Shown here: positions 43,222 through 53,869 of the stretch, in pieces | Layout of the letters: every line of letters starts with the position of its first letter | Numbering within the stretch: the stretch's first letter is position 1 | DNA from: Scleroderma bovista | Taxonomy: Eukaryota; Basidiomycota; Agaricomycetes; Boletales; Sclerodermataceae | Reading direction: 5' to 3' | Length of the DNA: 64,000 nt | Assembly: GCA_037178675.1 (NCBI GenBank) | Contig: JAYMGJ010000513.1 | Coordinates: 1 to 64,000 of the forward strand | Notes under the pieces: generated by a model | The model's database searches: none | What the model saw: only the letters and a program-made list of their open reading frames with translations | What the model was told of the DNA's origin: nothing | Program-made: the position numbers and the translations under genes

Positions 43222-44161
43222 GAGCAAGCCTTCCTTACCAAGTTCCCTGCTACTATTTCAGGTCTTATCCATGAACCAGTGATGATTTTGGGGGAGGGGG
43301 AATTGTAGCTTTGTGGTATCTTCCTGGTGCCCTGGCATGCCCAACACAGGTATGATCTGATACCTCTTCTGTTCATAATTTTCTATAATACCTGTAGACA
43401 AATATTCTTCAGGCATTAAGTCCACTCCATACACAACTGTCCACCAGTATAACTGGCCAGACATGGTGGTCTGACCTGCAGTACTTTCATCTGGCACAGG
43501 CCTTTGTGACTGGTTGTTTGGAGCTTTCTCCTGCAAGGCATCAAATGGGTCATTATGTGAGTGCTTACCATTCCTGCCATACATTCATTAATGGAAATAT
43601 ATTCAGCATGCAAATGCTTCTATATCCAGGAACCTTAATACCACTGTGGGATTCCAGTGGTTACAAGCTATGGTTCAGCTGACCTCAATTATATTGGGTG
43701 CATTGTCAATCATGCATCCACAGCTGTATGACGATGGAATGCGAGGAATTAGACTATTGGGAGATTGGTCTTCCACAAATGACCCAGTCATGAACAGTGC
43801 CTTATCCCTCTGGCCCACCCCATTTACCAATATTTCGCTTATTGCAAACCAGTCCACCCCCCTCCACCATGATCCCCAATCCTGTGCCAGTTGGTATGAT
43901 GTCATAGTAAATGTGGGTGAATACACTGACTGTGTCATGGCCATCCCTACCCTGGGCATCGAGCTGGTGTACAAGCCAGGTACCACAGTCACATTCTCTG
44001 GGAGGCTTCTTAGGCATGGGGTAAATGCTGTAGAAGGAAACCAGTACTGTTTGACCTCCTATATGAAGGATAACATTCACCATTGGGTAAGGGTTCCAAG
44101 GTGTGCGGATTGGATGAGGATTGATAGTGTGGAGAGGTTGTTGAGGCCTTCCATACTGTAA
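43222..44161 (+). pseudogene. TET/JBP-like 2-oxoglutarate/Fe(II) dioxygenase gene, 3' part
   Basis: After the copia element: QAFLTKFPATIS, then EPVMILGEG and, one frame over, ALWYLPGALACPTQ, a GT...AG intron (43349-43398), a helical exon (SITGQTWWSDLQYFHLAQAF), another intron and the catalytic exon 43646-44161. There LHHDPQSCASWYDVIVNVG gives the HxD iron ligands (His 43865, Asp 43871). TLGIELVYKPGTTVTFSG follows and RHGVN supplies the distal His (44015). This is the double-stranded beta-helix pattern of fungal TET/JBP proteins, which oxidise 5-methylcytosine. A frameshift in the first exon and the copia insertion disable it. It lies next to KDZ2, as expected for basidiomycete KDZ elements. 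Confidence 0.78.
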
Positions 44162-44164
44162 ATA

Positions 44165-44852
44165 CTGGAAAGGAATTTGTAGAGCTGGGATATATATTAA
44201 TATTGACATCTCTTCATAGGACCTGCAGTGGGTCATCAACCCTGGGTAGGTACTGGTTAGACCTGGGACCTTGTTTGGTGGCCAACTGGTGGTGGGTACC
44301 CAGTCCATGGGGTGGTCAAACTGCTGTGGTCAACAGCAGTAGCTAGCTAACCTGTGGTGGGTAGCCAACTGGCGGTATGTATTGAACCTGCGGTGTCACC
44401 TGCATGGGATAATCAACCCACAATGGGCAGTCACCCTGGGGCAGGTACGTGGTTGGGAGTACGACTGCAGTTGGTAGTCAACCTGTGGTCGAGAGTCATC
44501 TGTGTAGCCAATCCATATTGGTTGGCTAACCCGCAGCATGTATTGAACCTGTGGTGTAACCTGCAGTAGGTGGTCAACCAGGGGTAGGTACGTGGTTAAA
44601 GTTGGAACCCCAGTTTGTGGCCAACCCATGGTGGGTACTCACTCCACTGGTTAGTAAACCTGAACTATGTAGTCAACAAGGCCAGCTAACCCATGGTGGG
44701 CAGATAACCTGCAGTAAGTATTGAACCTGCAGTTTCTGCAGTGGGAGTCAACCCACAATGGGCAGTTACCCCTGGGTTGGTAGTGCAACTGTGGTGTAGT
44801 CAACCCCCACTGTGTAGTCAACAGTATTGGGTGGATAACCAGTGTTGGGCAA
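44165..44852. repeat. Degenerate short-repeat tract
   Basis: No gene. Variants of GGTGGGTAGCCAACC, ACCTGCAGTGGGT and TATTGAACCTG recur every 15-60 bp with no fixed period. It may be an old minisatellite or the decayed end of the KDZ-TET/JBP element. Confidence 0.55.
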
Positions 44853-45497
44853 TGTCAAGTCCGGGTCTACTCCGGTAGGAGGTCTGGTCAAGTCCGGACG
44901 GAAGTGGATGAAGGAAGAGGGCAGAGGGCTGGACAAGGGATTAGTCCGGCCGGAGTTGGTGACCGCTTGGATTCAATGACAAGGACAACGTGCATTGATC
45001 CCTTGCGTAGGTTCCGGTCAAGGTGGTGGAGTCGGAGACGGAGACGGGGACAGAGACAGACAGAGACTGGAGTAGTGACTAAGTTGATTTCAGACTGAGG
45101 TATACAGGACAGAGTACAGGATACTTATACTACAGAGAACTAGGGTTGAGTATTTACGGTGACAAGTAAACAGCCCAAAGGGCAGACAAGGAATAACCAG
45201 AGCTGGGACTAGGTCAGGTCCGATGAAAATAAGTAACGTCCGGAGAAAATACTACAAGGTAGAAGATATAAATGGAACACGGAGAACTCACAGTACAACA
45301 GGGTAGATGGGGAAGTGTGGTAAGGACTGGATGCAGACTAGACCAAGGGTCGTAGTTAGCGGAAGCATATCTGTGCAATGTAGAGACAGTCCTGTCTCTA
45401 GGTGTGTAGATTTGGTAGTACTGATACTGGACTCTTTACCTTAGCTATGTAGGCTTGTACTTAGCTTACTAAGCAATAACCTTCTCTTCAGTGTATA

Positions 45498-45828
45498 TGT
45501 CAAGACCGGTTCTCCTCAACGATCTTACTAGGAGGTCCAGAGGTGCAGGGAACTAATGAGGAGGTAAGTCCAGACACTAGTAGGTGCTAGTTAGTGCGGA
45601 GAGTCAAGTCCGGGTCAAACGAATGAAGTCCGGGCACTAGAGAAGCACAGGGAGTAAGTCCGTGTTTTTGCGGAGTAAGTCCAGACCGCGGGAAAGTGGT
45701 CCGGAGTTGAGCGCAGCTATAGGGCTGGAGATGGCCGGACTAGATCCGGAGTTGCATCTATGCCTAAGGAGAGGTCAGGCGGGCCATGGTTAGACTGGAG
45801 TTGCGACTGGAAAAGTATGGATATGACA
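45498..45828 (-). repeat. LTR-B short form, 3' LTR
   Basis: 331 bp, starts TGTCAAGACCGGTTCTCC. Relative to the long LTR-B it lacks about 0.9 kb between two AGCTGC repeats, including TATA box and RNA start. Confidence 0.93.
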
Positions 45829-45845
45829 GTATCCCCCTCTTAGGG
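45829..45845 (-). other. Polypurine tract of the LTR-B element
   Basis: On the minus strand CTAAGAGGGGGATAC directly precedes the 3' LTR. It matches the tract of the second chromovirus (51782-51796). Confidence 0.7.
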
Positions 45846-48065
45846 CCGAGCCCTCAAGGCTTCAGTGCGGATGCAACATAGAGTGTGAGGTCTACCATTG
45901 GGACTAACAGAAGGACTAGGCTAAGGTCTGGGTGAACCATCAGTGAGTGATGATACCGGAGATGAGTCCAGGTCCAGGAAGTCCAAGCCAGAGCAAACAG
46001 GTGTCAAGGTCAGACAGTCAGGCAGGATGTCGGAGTAGACAGAGTGTCTCAGAGAAGCGACAGTATGTCGGAGAAGTGAGTCAGATGACTCAGGAGACGA
46101 CATGGTGTATCCGGAGTTGAAAAGGAGTCAGGAATCACAAGCAAGACAGCTGGAGATGTCACAGTGGACAAAGTGTTCCGGAGAAAACACCAGGAGTCAG
46201 GACAAGGAGTCTGATGAAACAGGAGGTCCGGAGTTTTGAGTTGCAAGCAGGGAACTGCGAGCAGGAGTCAAGGCAGGGAAGCAGATGGCTCCGGAGATGA
46301 TATGAGAAGTCCGGAGTTTTTTAGATATGGACCAGAGATCACGAGCAGGAGTCAAGACAAGCAGTCAGATGAATCCACAGATGATACAAGAAGTCCGGAA
46401 TTTTTTGGTGCAAGCTGAAGATTGCAAGCGCAAGTAGCACCGACAGAGAGTCTGATGACTCTGGAGATGACACGGAAGTCCGGAATTTTGAGATTCAAGC
46501 CAGAGATGGTAAGCAGGGTGTCAGGAGAGGGAGTCGGATGACTACAAAGGTGACAAATAAAGTCCAGAATTACAAGTCGGAGATCGCAAGCAGAACTGCT
46601 GGAGGCGTCGACAAGAACAGAGGACAAGATGTCCGGAGTTTTGAGATGCAAACCAGACATCGAAGGCAGAGCTGCTGGAGATAAGTCAGCTGACCTGGGA
46701 AATGATGCAAGAGGTCCGGAGTTTTGGATATGAGCCGGAGATGCAAAGCAGGACTTGCAGAGATGTCAGAGAGACAGGGTCTCAAAGGAAGCACCAGGAG
46801 TTTGGACAAGAAGTCAGGTGACTTAGAGAATGTCCAGAGGCAAGATGCAAACCGGAGTTTGCGAGCAGAGCTGCTAGAGCTGACCAAGACGTGACCAGGA
46901 AGTCCGCCGGAGTTGGACAGGTCAAAAGCGGAACTGCAGGAGATGGTCAGAACTTGACCAGAGAGTCCGGAGATGGACTGGAGGTGACCAGGAGTTAGAA
47001 CAGACTGTCAGATTGCGCATAGAGACAAGCAATGTCTCAAGTCCAGATGCAGACCAGAGGTCGCAACTGGAGATGCTAAAACTGACCAGGAGTTGACCAG
47101 TAAGTTCAGAGCTGGGCCGGAGTTGACCACAAGGGCCGGAGAGACCAGAAATGGTCTGGAAACAGATGAGTGCAACTGAGGGAAGCACAGATTAAAAGCA
47201 CAGATGAGTAGAATTAGCTCAGAGAGCAAGATGCGGGTGGCTGTAAAGCCAGAGTGACCAGAAGGTTGGGAACAGGGAATGTCCAAGCTATAGGAACCAG
47301 TGGCCAGAGAGTGGCCATAGAGTGACCCTAGAGGTTACTGACAAGGAGGGAAAGTGGTCCGACGATTTCCAGGCAAGTACTCAGCTTTCCTGTGGAAACA
47401 GTCCGGAGTTTTGAGTACAAAGTAGTACAGTTGACCGGAGAAAGCATGGAGTTGATCCAGAAGTGGTAGGATCAGTTGATTGAGAGCCTAGATGGGTCAG
47501 GAGTCCACAAATATCAGCAACAAGAGAGAGAGTCGAAGGTTGAGGTTCTGGGTGTGCAGAAGAGAGCTGGAGTTGGGGTGCAAGTACTGCCAAGTGACCG
47601 GAAGTCCGCTAGTAGGGCTGGACAAGGATGGGACAGTTGGTACAAAGGTAGTCAGCAGATACAAGCAGGCTAGCACAGAGGACATAGTTTTGGTGAGCCA
47701 GCGCAATGCTGTCTCGGTTGGTCGCAGAAGATTGACACAGCTGGAGAGAAGCCTCCAAGCTAGAGAGCAACCGGAGATTGGGTCAGGAGTTCCGGACTGG
47801 CCGGAGACGCAGTCGGAAAGGTGAGTCAGCATGACACTGTCTCAGTCGAGAGGGTTGGTACAGGGAGTACCGGACTGGTTGGAGACACAGTCGGAAGAGT
47901 GAGTCAGCACGAAGCTGTCCCAGACAGGAGTGTTGGCACGAAGCCAAACAAGCTAGCTAGTAGCTGGAAACAGGGTATGGGGTTCCGGACTGGCCGGAGA
48001 TGCGACCGGAAAGGTCAGATACAGACTATGATAACAATAAAAAGTGACTAAAGGTTGGCTGGGGC

Positions 48066-48110
48066 GAAGCCCTTATCCCCTTCTTTGGGTAGACGTCCCA
48101 TAGTCTACCC
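48066..48110 (-). other. Relic of chromovirus pol inside the LTR-B element
   Basis: TATCCCC, GGGTAGACGTCCCAT and GTCTA recur in the order found at 7558-7597 of the intact chromovirus pol. Confidence 0.55.
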
Positions 48111-49236
48111 TCAGGGTAATGGGGTCAAAGCACCAGATGGCCAGGTAAGAGAGCAGGTAGTGCTGATGCACCAAAGTGACACTTGGGGCTAGCAAGCACA
48201 AAGCGGGTTAGGCAGAACAGCAGAGGATGGTGCTGTGGAGTGAGTAAAATCCGGAGTTTTGACAACAAGGTCCGGAGTTTTGACAAGAATGGTCCGGAGT
48301 ATTGACAAGAAAGGTCCGGAGTAGTGAATACAAAGTCCGGAGTTTTGACAAAGAGGTCCAGAGCAGAATAGCACAGAGTACAGTTGTCCAGGTGGACAAC
48401 AACCGGAGTTACTCGGAGTAGTCAGGGATGGTGATGAGAGGTAGCCCAGGTATATGGAGACAAGAGAGTAGCGAATGCAAGGGTGAGTCCGAGTTGGTGA
48501 AACTGAAGACAAGGTCTTGGGTGGTAGCGGGTGGTTTCCAGGCGGAGGTGGTTCCTTCCAATCAAGGAAGAACCGGAGTTGCTTTCAGAGTTAGATTGCA
48601 GTCATGGGGGTTAGCCATCGCAAGCTGGATAGAAGCAGGTGGGTTTGCCCGGAGTTACCAGGAGTTCAACTGGCTAGTCAACAAGGGGTCAGAGAGAGCA
48701 GGAGGCGGAAGTAAATTCCGGAGTTTTGGAAACTAGGTTCCCAGGGGGTGACGTCAGGGGCTTGGCAAACACTGCAAGGTATTCGGTGATAATACAAACC
48801 AATACCTAATTGATCAACGGATCCTCGTAGGTGGTATGTTATGTTTCGAAGTTACTCCTATTAGTAGTTCCCGAGCGAGGGTTGTGCACAGAGGCACAGA
48901 TTTGTGCATATAGCACCAGATTGCACCGGAGGTGCGGATTGTGCAAAAGAGCACGAAGGTTTGTGTGCAGAGACACAGAGGTGTGCGCAGGGGCACGGAG
49001 AGAGTTTGTGCGACGATGCCAGAGGAGCGGAGACGACCGGAGTTGACAATTTCAGAAAGGACAGACTCGGAGGTTGACAAGATAGTCAGAGGCAGGCAAA
49101 AGGGGTCAGAATGACAGACTGGATGGCAGGACAGTGCCGGAGTTCCGGAAATAGGGGTTTCTGATGGGTAACAGCAAAGCCTGTTAGTCCAGGTAGGTGG
49201 AGAAAGTCCAGAGATACCAAGCGATCAGGTGGAGAT

Positions 49237-49690
49237 GTGACCGGAGTTAACACACAGGGCACAGGAGGTGACCGGAGTTGGTGCGCAGCCACAGGAGATG
49301 ACTAGAGTTAGTGTACTGGGCACAGAAGGCAACTGGAGTTAGCACACAGGGCACAGGAGGTGACCGGAGTTAGTGTGCAACCACAGGAGTTGACCAGAGT
49401 TAGTGCGCAGCCACAGGAGATGACAAGAGTTGGTGCACTGGGCACAGAAGGCAACTAGAAGTAGTATGCAGGTCACAGGAGGTGACCGGAGTTAGTGCAC
49501 AATCACAGGAGTTGACCGGAGTTAGTGCGCAGCCACAAGGAGTGACCGGAGTTAGTGCACAACTACAGGAGTTGACCGGAGTTAGTGCGCAGCCACAAGG
49601 AGTGACTGGAGTTAGTGCACAACTACAGGAGTTGACCAGAGTTGGTGTGCAACCACAAGACACAACCGGAGTTAGTGTGTGGTGCACAAG
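49237..49690. repeat. Minisatellite, ~15 copies of a 30-31 bp unit
   Basis: Units follow GACCGGAGTTAGTGCGCAGC-CACA-GGAGT. Because 30 is a multiple of three, long frames persist on both strands; on the element strand this gives a repeated decapeptide LTPVTPCGCA. Confidence 0.85.
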
Positions 49691-49974
49691 AGATGACTGG
49701 ACAAAGTCTAGATACCACAGACAAGAGTGTCAATGGTGCAAAGAGCGACTAGAAAGGACAGACACAAGACTGTCAAGAGCAAAGGTAGGGAGCAAAGACT
49801 AGTGGATGGCCTGCTGCATAGGTCCGGAGTTGGCTGGAGTTTCCACAGAGCGGAAAGAGTTCCAAGTGCAAGGAGTGACATTTTGACTAAAGGGAGCCCA
49901 AGTGAACAGTAGGGTGACCGGAGTTTTGAGCTGAAATGTCGGAGTTGGTTATAGAGTGTTCCAAAGCACTGTGG

Positions 49975-50321
49975 AGTACTATCACTTACACCGTTGTCGG
50001 CACCCCCACCCATTCGGCAGTCACAGAAATGTCACCATATGTGTCACTGCTGTCACACGGATTCCGTGGTGAGAATTGTGACTCCACTTCGGCAGTTGTG
50101 ACAACTTGGGTGACAAATGAGCGTGACTGCCGTTCAACCCAGCATTTTTTGCGATCTCAACAACTACTGCACGTATATCGATGCTTCAAGCTATCAGAGT
50201 ATCCGAGTGGTATAAAATAAATTTTATACTAGTCAATGTTGTGTGTAGTTGAGCGGTGGGTGGTAAAAAACCAAAGTGCCGAATGGGTGGGGGTGCCGAC
50301 AACGGTGTAAGTGATAGTACT
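49975..50321. mobile_element. MITE with ~42-bp near-perfect terminal inverted repeats
   Basis: Arms start ATCACTTACACCGTTGTCGG (49981) and end with its inverse at 50315. The arms continue through CACCCCCACCCATTCGGCA. Flanks are AGTACT on both sides; as this is a palindrome the duplication could be AGTACT, GTAC or TA. Length about 335 bp, no coding capacity; the interior has a TATAAAATAAATTTTATA palindrome. Confidence 0.9.
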
Positions 50322-51176
50322 TCTAGTGGAGTCAGGGAGCCGGAGCGGACCAAGATGCCGGAGTACCAAGGTGTTAGACACCCGAGTAGCTGCAGAGAGA
50401 CAGGATATGGTGTCTGAGATTGCTGAAAGCAGTGAGGTGGACGAGGACAGCAGATACAATGCCTAGAGATGGCTACAGAGTGTAGACAATGATTTCCGGA
50501 TAAAGTGGAGAGCCGGAAATTCAAAAGTCCGGAGTAGCCAAGAGTCTTGGTAGACAGAAGAAGGCAAGAGGCAGACAGAGGCAACAGACACAATGCCAAA
50601 GTATGGCTGCAGAGTGCGGACAAGGTTTCCAGGCGGAGCAGAGAGTTTCTGAGTCCGGAGAAGGAACAACAAGCCGGAAAACCAAAAGTCCGGAGTTGAT
50701 GAGGGTCAGAGCAGCCAAAGGAAGGCAAAGGTAGGTGCAGGCAGCAGAGCTGGTGACAAGCCAAGGCAACAGAGTGTAGACAAGTACTTCCGAGTCAGCC
50801 AGAGAGTTTCCAAGTCCAAAGAAAGGACAAGAGGGTGGAAACTCAAAAGTCCGGACTAAACAAAGGTTTGTAGAGCCGGAGTAAGATAGGGGTGGCCGGA
50901 GTTGATGCCCTAAAGAAGAGCAGTCATCGGAAATAAAGTACAAAGGACTTAGAGCAAAGTCCAGGAGTAGTTGCCAGTCAATGCGGGCGACTGGAGATGG
51001 TCAGAGCAGAAAGTCCGGGTAGGACAAGTCATAGAGCGCGATGCTCAGGAGTACAGAGGCCAAGGTTGGCCAGACATGAGAGGACATGAGTGAAAGACAA
51101 AGAGTGTGGGTTTATGCATACTGTTGGAGACAGTAAGTTCAGAGCCATGGCGGATGAATTTGCACGAGTTTTGGTG

Positions 51177-51186
51177 AGATCAAATC
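51177..51186 (-). other. Self-priming site of the LTR-B element
   Basis: On the element strand GATTTGATCT lies three bases from the 5' LTR. It complements AGATCAAATC, the predicted RNA start in long LTR-B (37826-37835), but that decamer is absent from this element's own LTRs. Confidence 0.65.
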
Positions 51187-51189
51187 TAC

Positions 51190-51520
51190 TGTCAAGACCA
51201 GTTCTCCTCAACGATCTTACTAGGAGGTCCAGAGGTGCAGGGAACTAATGAGGAGGTAAGTCCAGACACTAGTAGGTGCTAGTTAGTGCGGAGAGTCAAG
51301 TCCGGGTCAAACGAACGAAGTCCGGGCACTAGAGAAGCACAGGGAGTAAGTCCGGGTTTTTGCGGAGTAAGTCCGGACCGCGGGAAAGTGGTCCGGAGTT
51401 GAGCGCAGCTATAGGGCTGGAGATGGCCGGACTAGATCCGGAGTTGCATCTATGCCTAAGGAGAGGTCAGGTGGGCCATGGTTAGACCGGAGTTGCGACT
51501 GGAAAAGTATGGATATGACA
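51190..51520 (-). repeat. LTR-B short form, 5' LTR
   Basis: 331 bp, nearly identical to 45498-45828, with the same internal deletion. Confidence 0.93.
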
Positions 51521-51781
51521 GTATATCTTTGAGCTCAGTCTGGAGTGACTGAACCAGCCTTCCACTCTCTTATTTTCCTAGTTTCCTTAGCCCTTGGGAG
51601 CCTTGCCAGACCTCCAGAAGTCCCTGGGTTGAGTGTGCCTCACCTGAGGCAGCAGCAACACCCAACCCCCCCCTACAGCGACCGTTGACCGGAGTAACTG
51701 AGGACGACCGGAGTTGAGCTGTAGGGCTGCGATGTGACTGGAGTAACTGGATAAGATCCAGAGTTGGACATAGTCGTGACA

Positions 51782-51796
51782 GTATCCCCCCTTTAG
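51782..51796 (-). other. Polypurine tract of the second chromovirus
   Basis: On the minus strand CTAAAGGGGGGATAC directly precedes the 3' LTR-A. Confidence 0.75.
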
Positions 51797-51942
51797 GGGC
51801 CGAACCCATGAGGCCCCAATGAGGCTGTCGTGTGGTTGTCTAGAACAATGCGGAGTCCAGAGTGATTGTCTGAGTATGAAAATCTGGATCTATAAAGATC
51901 AGAACAGTTTCACCTTTACCCCCAATTTACTGCCATCTAAAA

Positions 51943-52697
51943 ATGTCTGCCACTGCCAAGTCTACCAACCCCACTGCCCTTTCTGTGGTCGAGTCCAAGG
52001 ACTGGACCAAGGCTGCAACACTGGAGTTACAATCCGGCAGCAAAGATGAGTTGGACATCCTCAATGCCAAAGCGAAGGAGCACTGTCAACATAAGCAGGT
52101 GAAGAGGGAGGAGAAACAAGGTATGGAAGAGGCGGAGAGGCGAGCGCGCGAAGAGGTGGAGGCAAGAGCTCGTGAGGAGGCAGAGTGCACTAAGGCGGAG
52201 GCGGAGCGGAGAGCCAGAGAGGAGGTGCAGTGCCAGGCAGAGAAGGACAGGGTGGAGGTGCAGCGGAGGGCTGCAGAGGTCACTGCGAGGCAGAGGGCGC
52301 TGGCACAGGAGGCGTCAAAGAAAAGAGCAAGGGAAGAGCTGGAGGCGGGTCCAAGTGGTGACTGGAGCGACGATGTCCGGTAAGTAATTTATTATTTCTC
52401 TTTGCTATTATTATTTTTTGTTATTAACCTCCTGGCAGGTGTGTCTGCTGTGCGAAGCACAAAGCCAAGTGTGAAAGGGACCCAGAGAAACCCAAGCAGT
52501 GTGTGTGTATGAAGTGCGCCAGGCTCAAGGAGCGGTGTGAGTGGCTGGAGGTGGGGAATGTCGGGTCCGGTTCCAGTGGCAACAAGGGCAAGGGAAAGGC
52601 AGTCAAGACGACGCCATAAGGAGGGGAGAAAAGGAAGAAGAAGAAGACGGTCACCAAGGTTGTCACTGACAACAACAACATCATCAAGGTGCCAGGG
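51943..52697 (+). CDS. Antisense accessory gene of the chromovirus, 5' part: coiled coil plus Zn2Cys6-like cluster
   Basis: Exon 1 (51943-52382) starts MSATAKSTNPTALSVVESKDW, then a Glu/Arg/Ala-rich coiled coil of about 90 residues (EEAERRAREEVEARAREE). A GTAAGT intron ends at CAG (about 52383-52438). Exon 2 encodes CVCCAKHKAKC and CMKCARLKERC: C-x2-C-x6-C-x11-C-x2-C-x6-C, the spacing of a fungal binuclear zinc cluster, followed by a basic linker and VVTDNNNIIKV until LTR-B interrupts at 52698. It lies on the strand opposite gag-pol, between 3' LTR and pol. The role is unknown; nucleic-acid binding or regulation of the element is inference. A TAA near 52618 may reflect decay or another intron. 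Confidence 0.65.
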
Positions 52698-53354
52698 TGT
52701 CATATCCATACTTTTCTCAGTCACAACTCCGGTCTAACCTTGGCCCGCCTGACCTCTCCTTAGGCATTGACACAACTCCGGAGCTAGTCCAGCCATCTCC
52801 AGCCTTGTAGCTGCACTCCAGCCCAACTCCAGTCACTACGTCCATCTCCACCTCAGGACTAACCCCTGTCTTCCTCTAGACACATCTGCGGTCTAACTCC
52901 ACCATGTCGAGCCTGTACCTACCACTTGTCACTACTCCGGTTTCAGTCCAGCCACTCCCTTGGTCTTGTCTGCAACATAGCCCAACTCCGGCTGGTACAT
53001 CCAACTCCGGCTCAGGTCTGCTCCTGTTCCACTCCACTCCCTCTGATAGGTCCACCAATGGCCTTGGACATTTCCATGTCCAACTCCGGATCTTCCTCCG
53101 GCTACTCCGCCCTTCCTCCACCTGTGCACTCCCTCTGCTCGTGCACTTCCTCCGGTCCCACTTCCTCCGGTCCTGGACATCGCTCCGGACTTAACATTAG
53201 TTAAGTCCACCTCCAACCCTTACCTGTCCTCTTCCGACCTAGTTCCCTTTACTTGACTGTCCCTGCTTTTCCTCCGTCGTCCCTGTATCTCTAGTTCCCC
53301 GTGTCTGCTCCCTCTCCGGTTTATTTTCCTGTACCTGCTTTATTTTCCTGTACC

Positions 53355-53869
53355 TAGAGTTTAAAAGTCCAGTCCAGTCCAGTTTTTTTGCCTTTTTTGG
53401 AAGAGGACCGGACTGGACCGCTTTTGGAAGCCTGGGAATGGTTCATGGACCACTTAAAGACCGGTCCAAAACTGCTAAAAAAACCAGTCCAAACCACTAA
53501 AAAACCGGTTTTTTTTGCATTTTATTGATGTTTTTCACATCAAAGGTGTGTCAGATAGCATCTAAATACTATTTATAGACTGTAGTAATTATATACAAGT
53601 CATTATATATTTATTTGTGCCATATTTCATCCAAAAAGATCAGTTTTACACCCCTTAAGACCCACTGCAGGCCAAAATTAGCCTGTAATATAGGGGTTTT
53701 TATACCATATATGTATTGCTTACATAATGTGGTTGCAACCGGTTGCAACCAGTCTTTTTCATCATTCTCAAAAGTAGGCAACTGGCAACTGCAGTCCGGT
53801 TGCGACCAGTCCAGTCCAGTCCAGTTTCTGGTCTTTTTGCGGTCCTATGGACTGGACTTTTAAACTCTA
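53355..53869. mobile_element. hAT-type MITE 3 (inside LTR-B)
   Basis: 515 bp, TIR TAGAGTTTAAAAGTCCAGTC at both ends, duplication CCTGTACC (53347-53354, 53870-53877). A near-identical element lies in opposite orientation at 59989-60630. Confidence 0.95.

Larger units (their letters stand above)
45498..51520 (-). mobile_element. Non-autonomous LTR element (LTR-B short form, no gag or pol)
   Basis: Two 331-bp LTRs (45498-45828, 51190-51520) with an exact GTATA duplication (45493-45497, 51521-51525). On the element strand a self-priming site adjoins the 5' LTR and a polypurine tract adjoins the 3' LTR. The 5.36-kb interior has no retrotransposon domain, a 30-bp minisatellite, a MITE, and dozens of CCGGAGTT octamers. 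Short stretches near 48066 and 48770 resemble chromovirus pol and protease DNA in the same order, suggesting descent from one. Confidence 0.9.
45379..51677. mobile_element. Solo LTR-F inside LTR-A, itself split by the LTR-B element
   Basis: TG...CA ends (TGTAGAGACAG ... CCCCCCTACA) with 4-bp flanks GCAA (45375-45378) and GCGA (51678-51681), one change apart. Without the LTR-B element and its duplication about 271 bp remain. The ends resemble those of LTR-E in reverse. Confidence 0.75.
44853..51781 (-). repeat. 3' LTR-A of the second chromovirus, split by a 6.3-kb nest
   Basis: Outer piece 44853-45378, inner piece 51678-51781; together about 626 bp. The inner end TCGTGACA is followed by the polypurine tract, which marks it as the 3' LTR. 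No self-priming site lies beside its outer end. Confidence 0.9.

Noticed and set aside
43258..43584. 108-codon reverse frame over the TET/JBP-like gene
   Set aside because: The forward strand gives a better reading: continuity across the copia insertion, LWYLPGA-type motif, introns and the catalytic exon downstream.
49237..49690. Possible CRISPR array (regular ~30-bp repeats)
   Set aside because: Repeats are contiguous and degenerate without unique spacers, in a eukaryotic transposon: a minisatellite.
45829..51189. Protein genes inside the LTR-B element
   Set aside because: Frames of 60-190 codons occur on both strands but have no retrotransposon or other motif and follow the repeated octamer composition.
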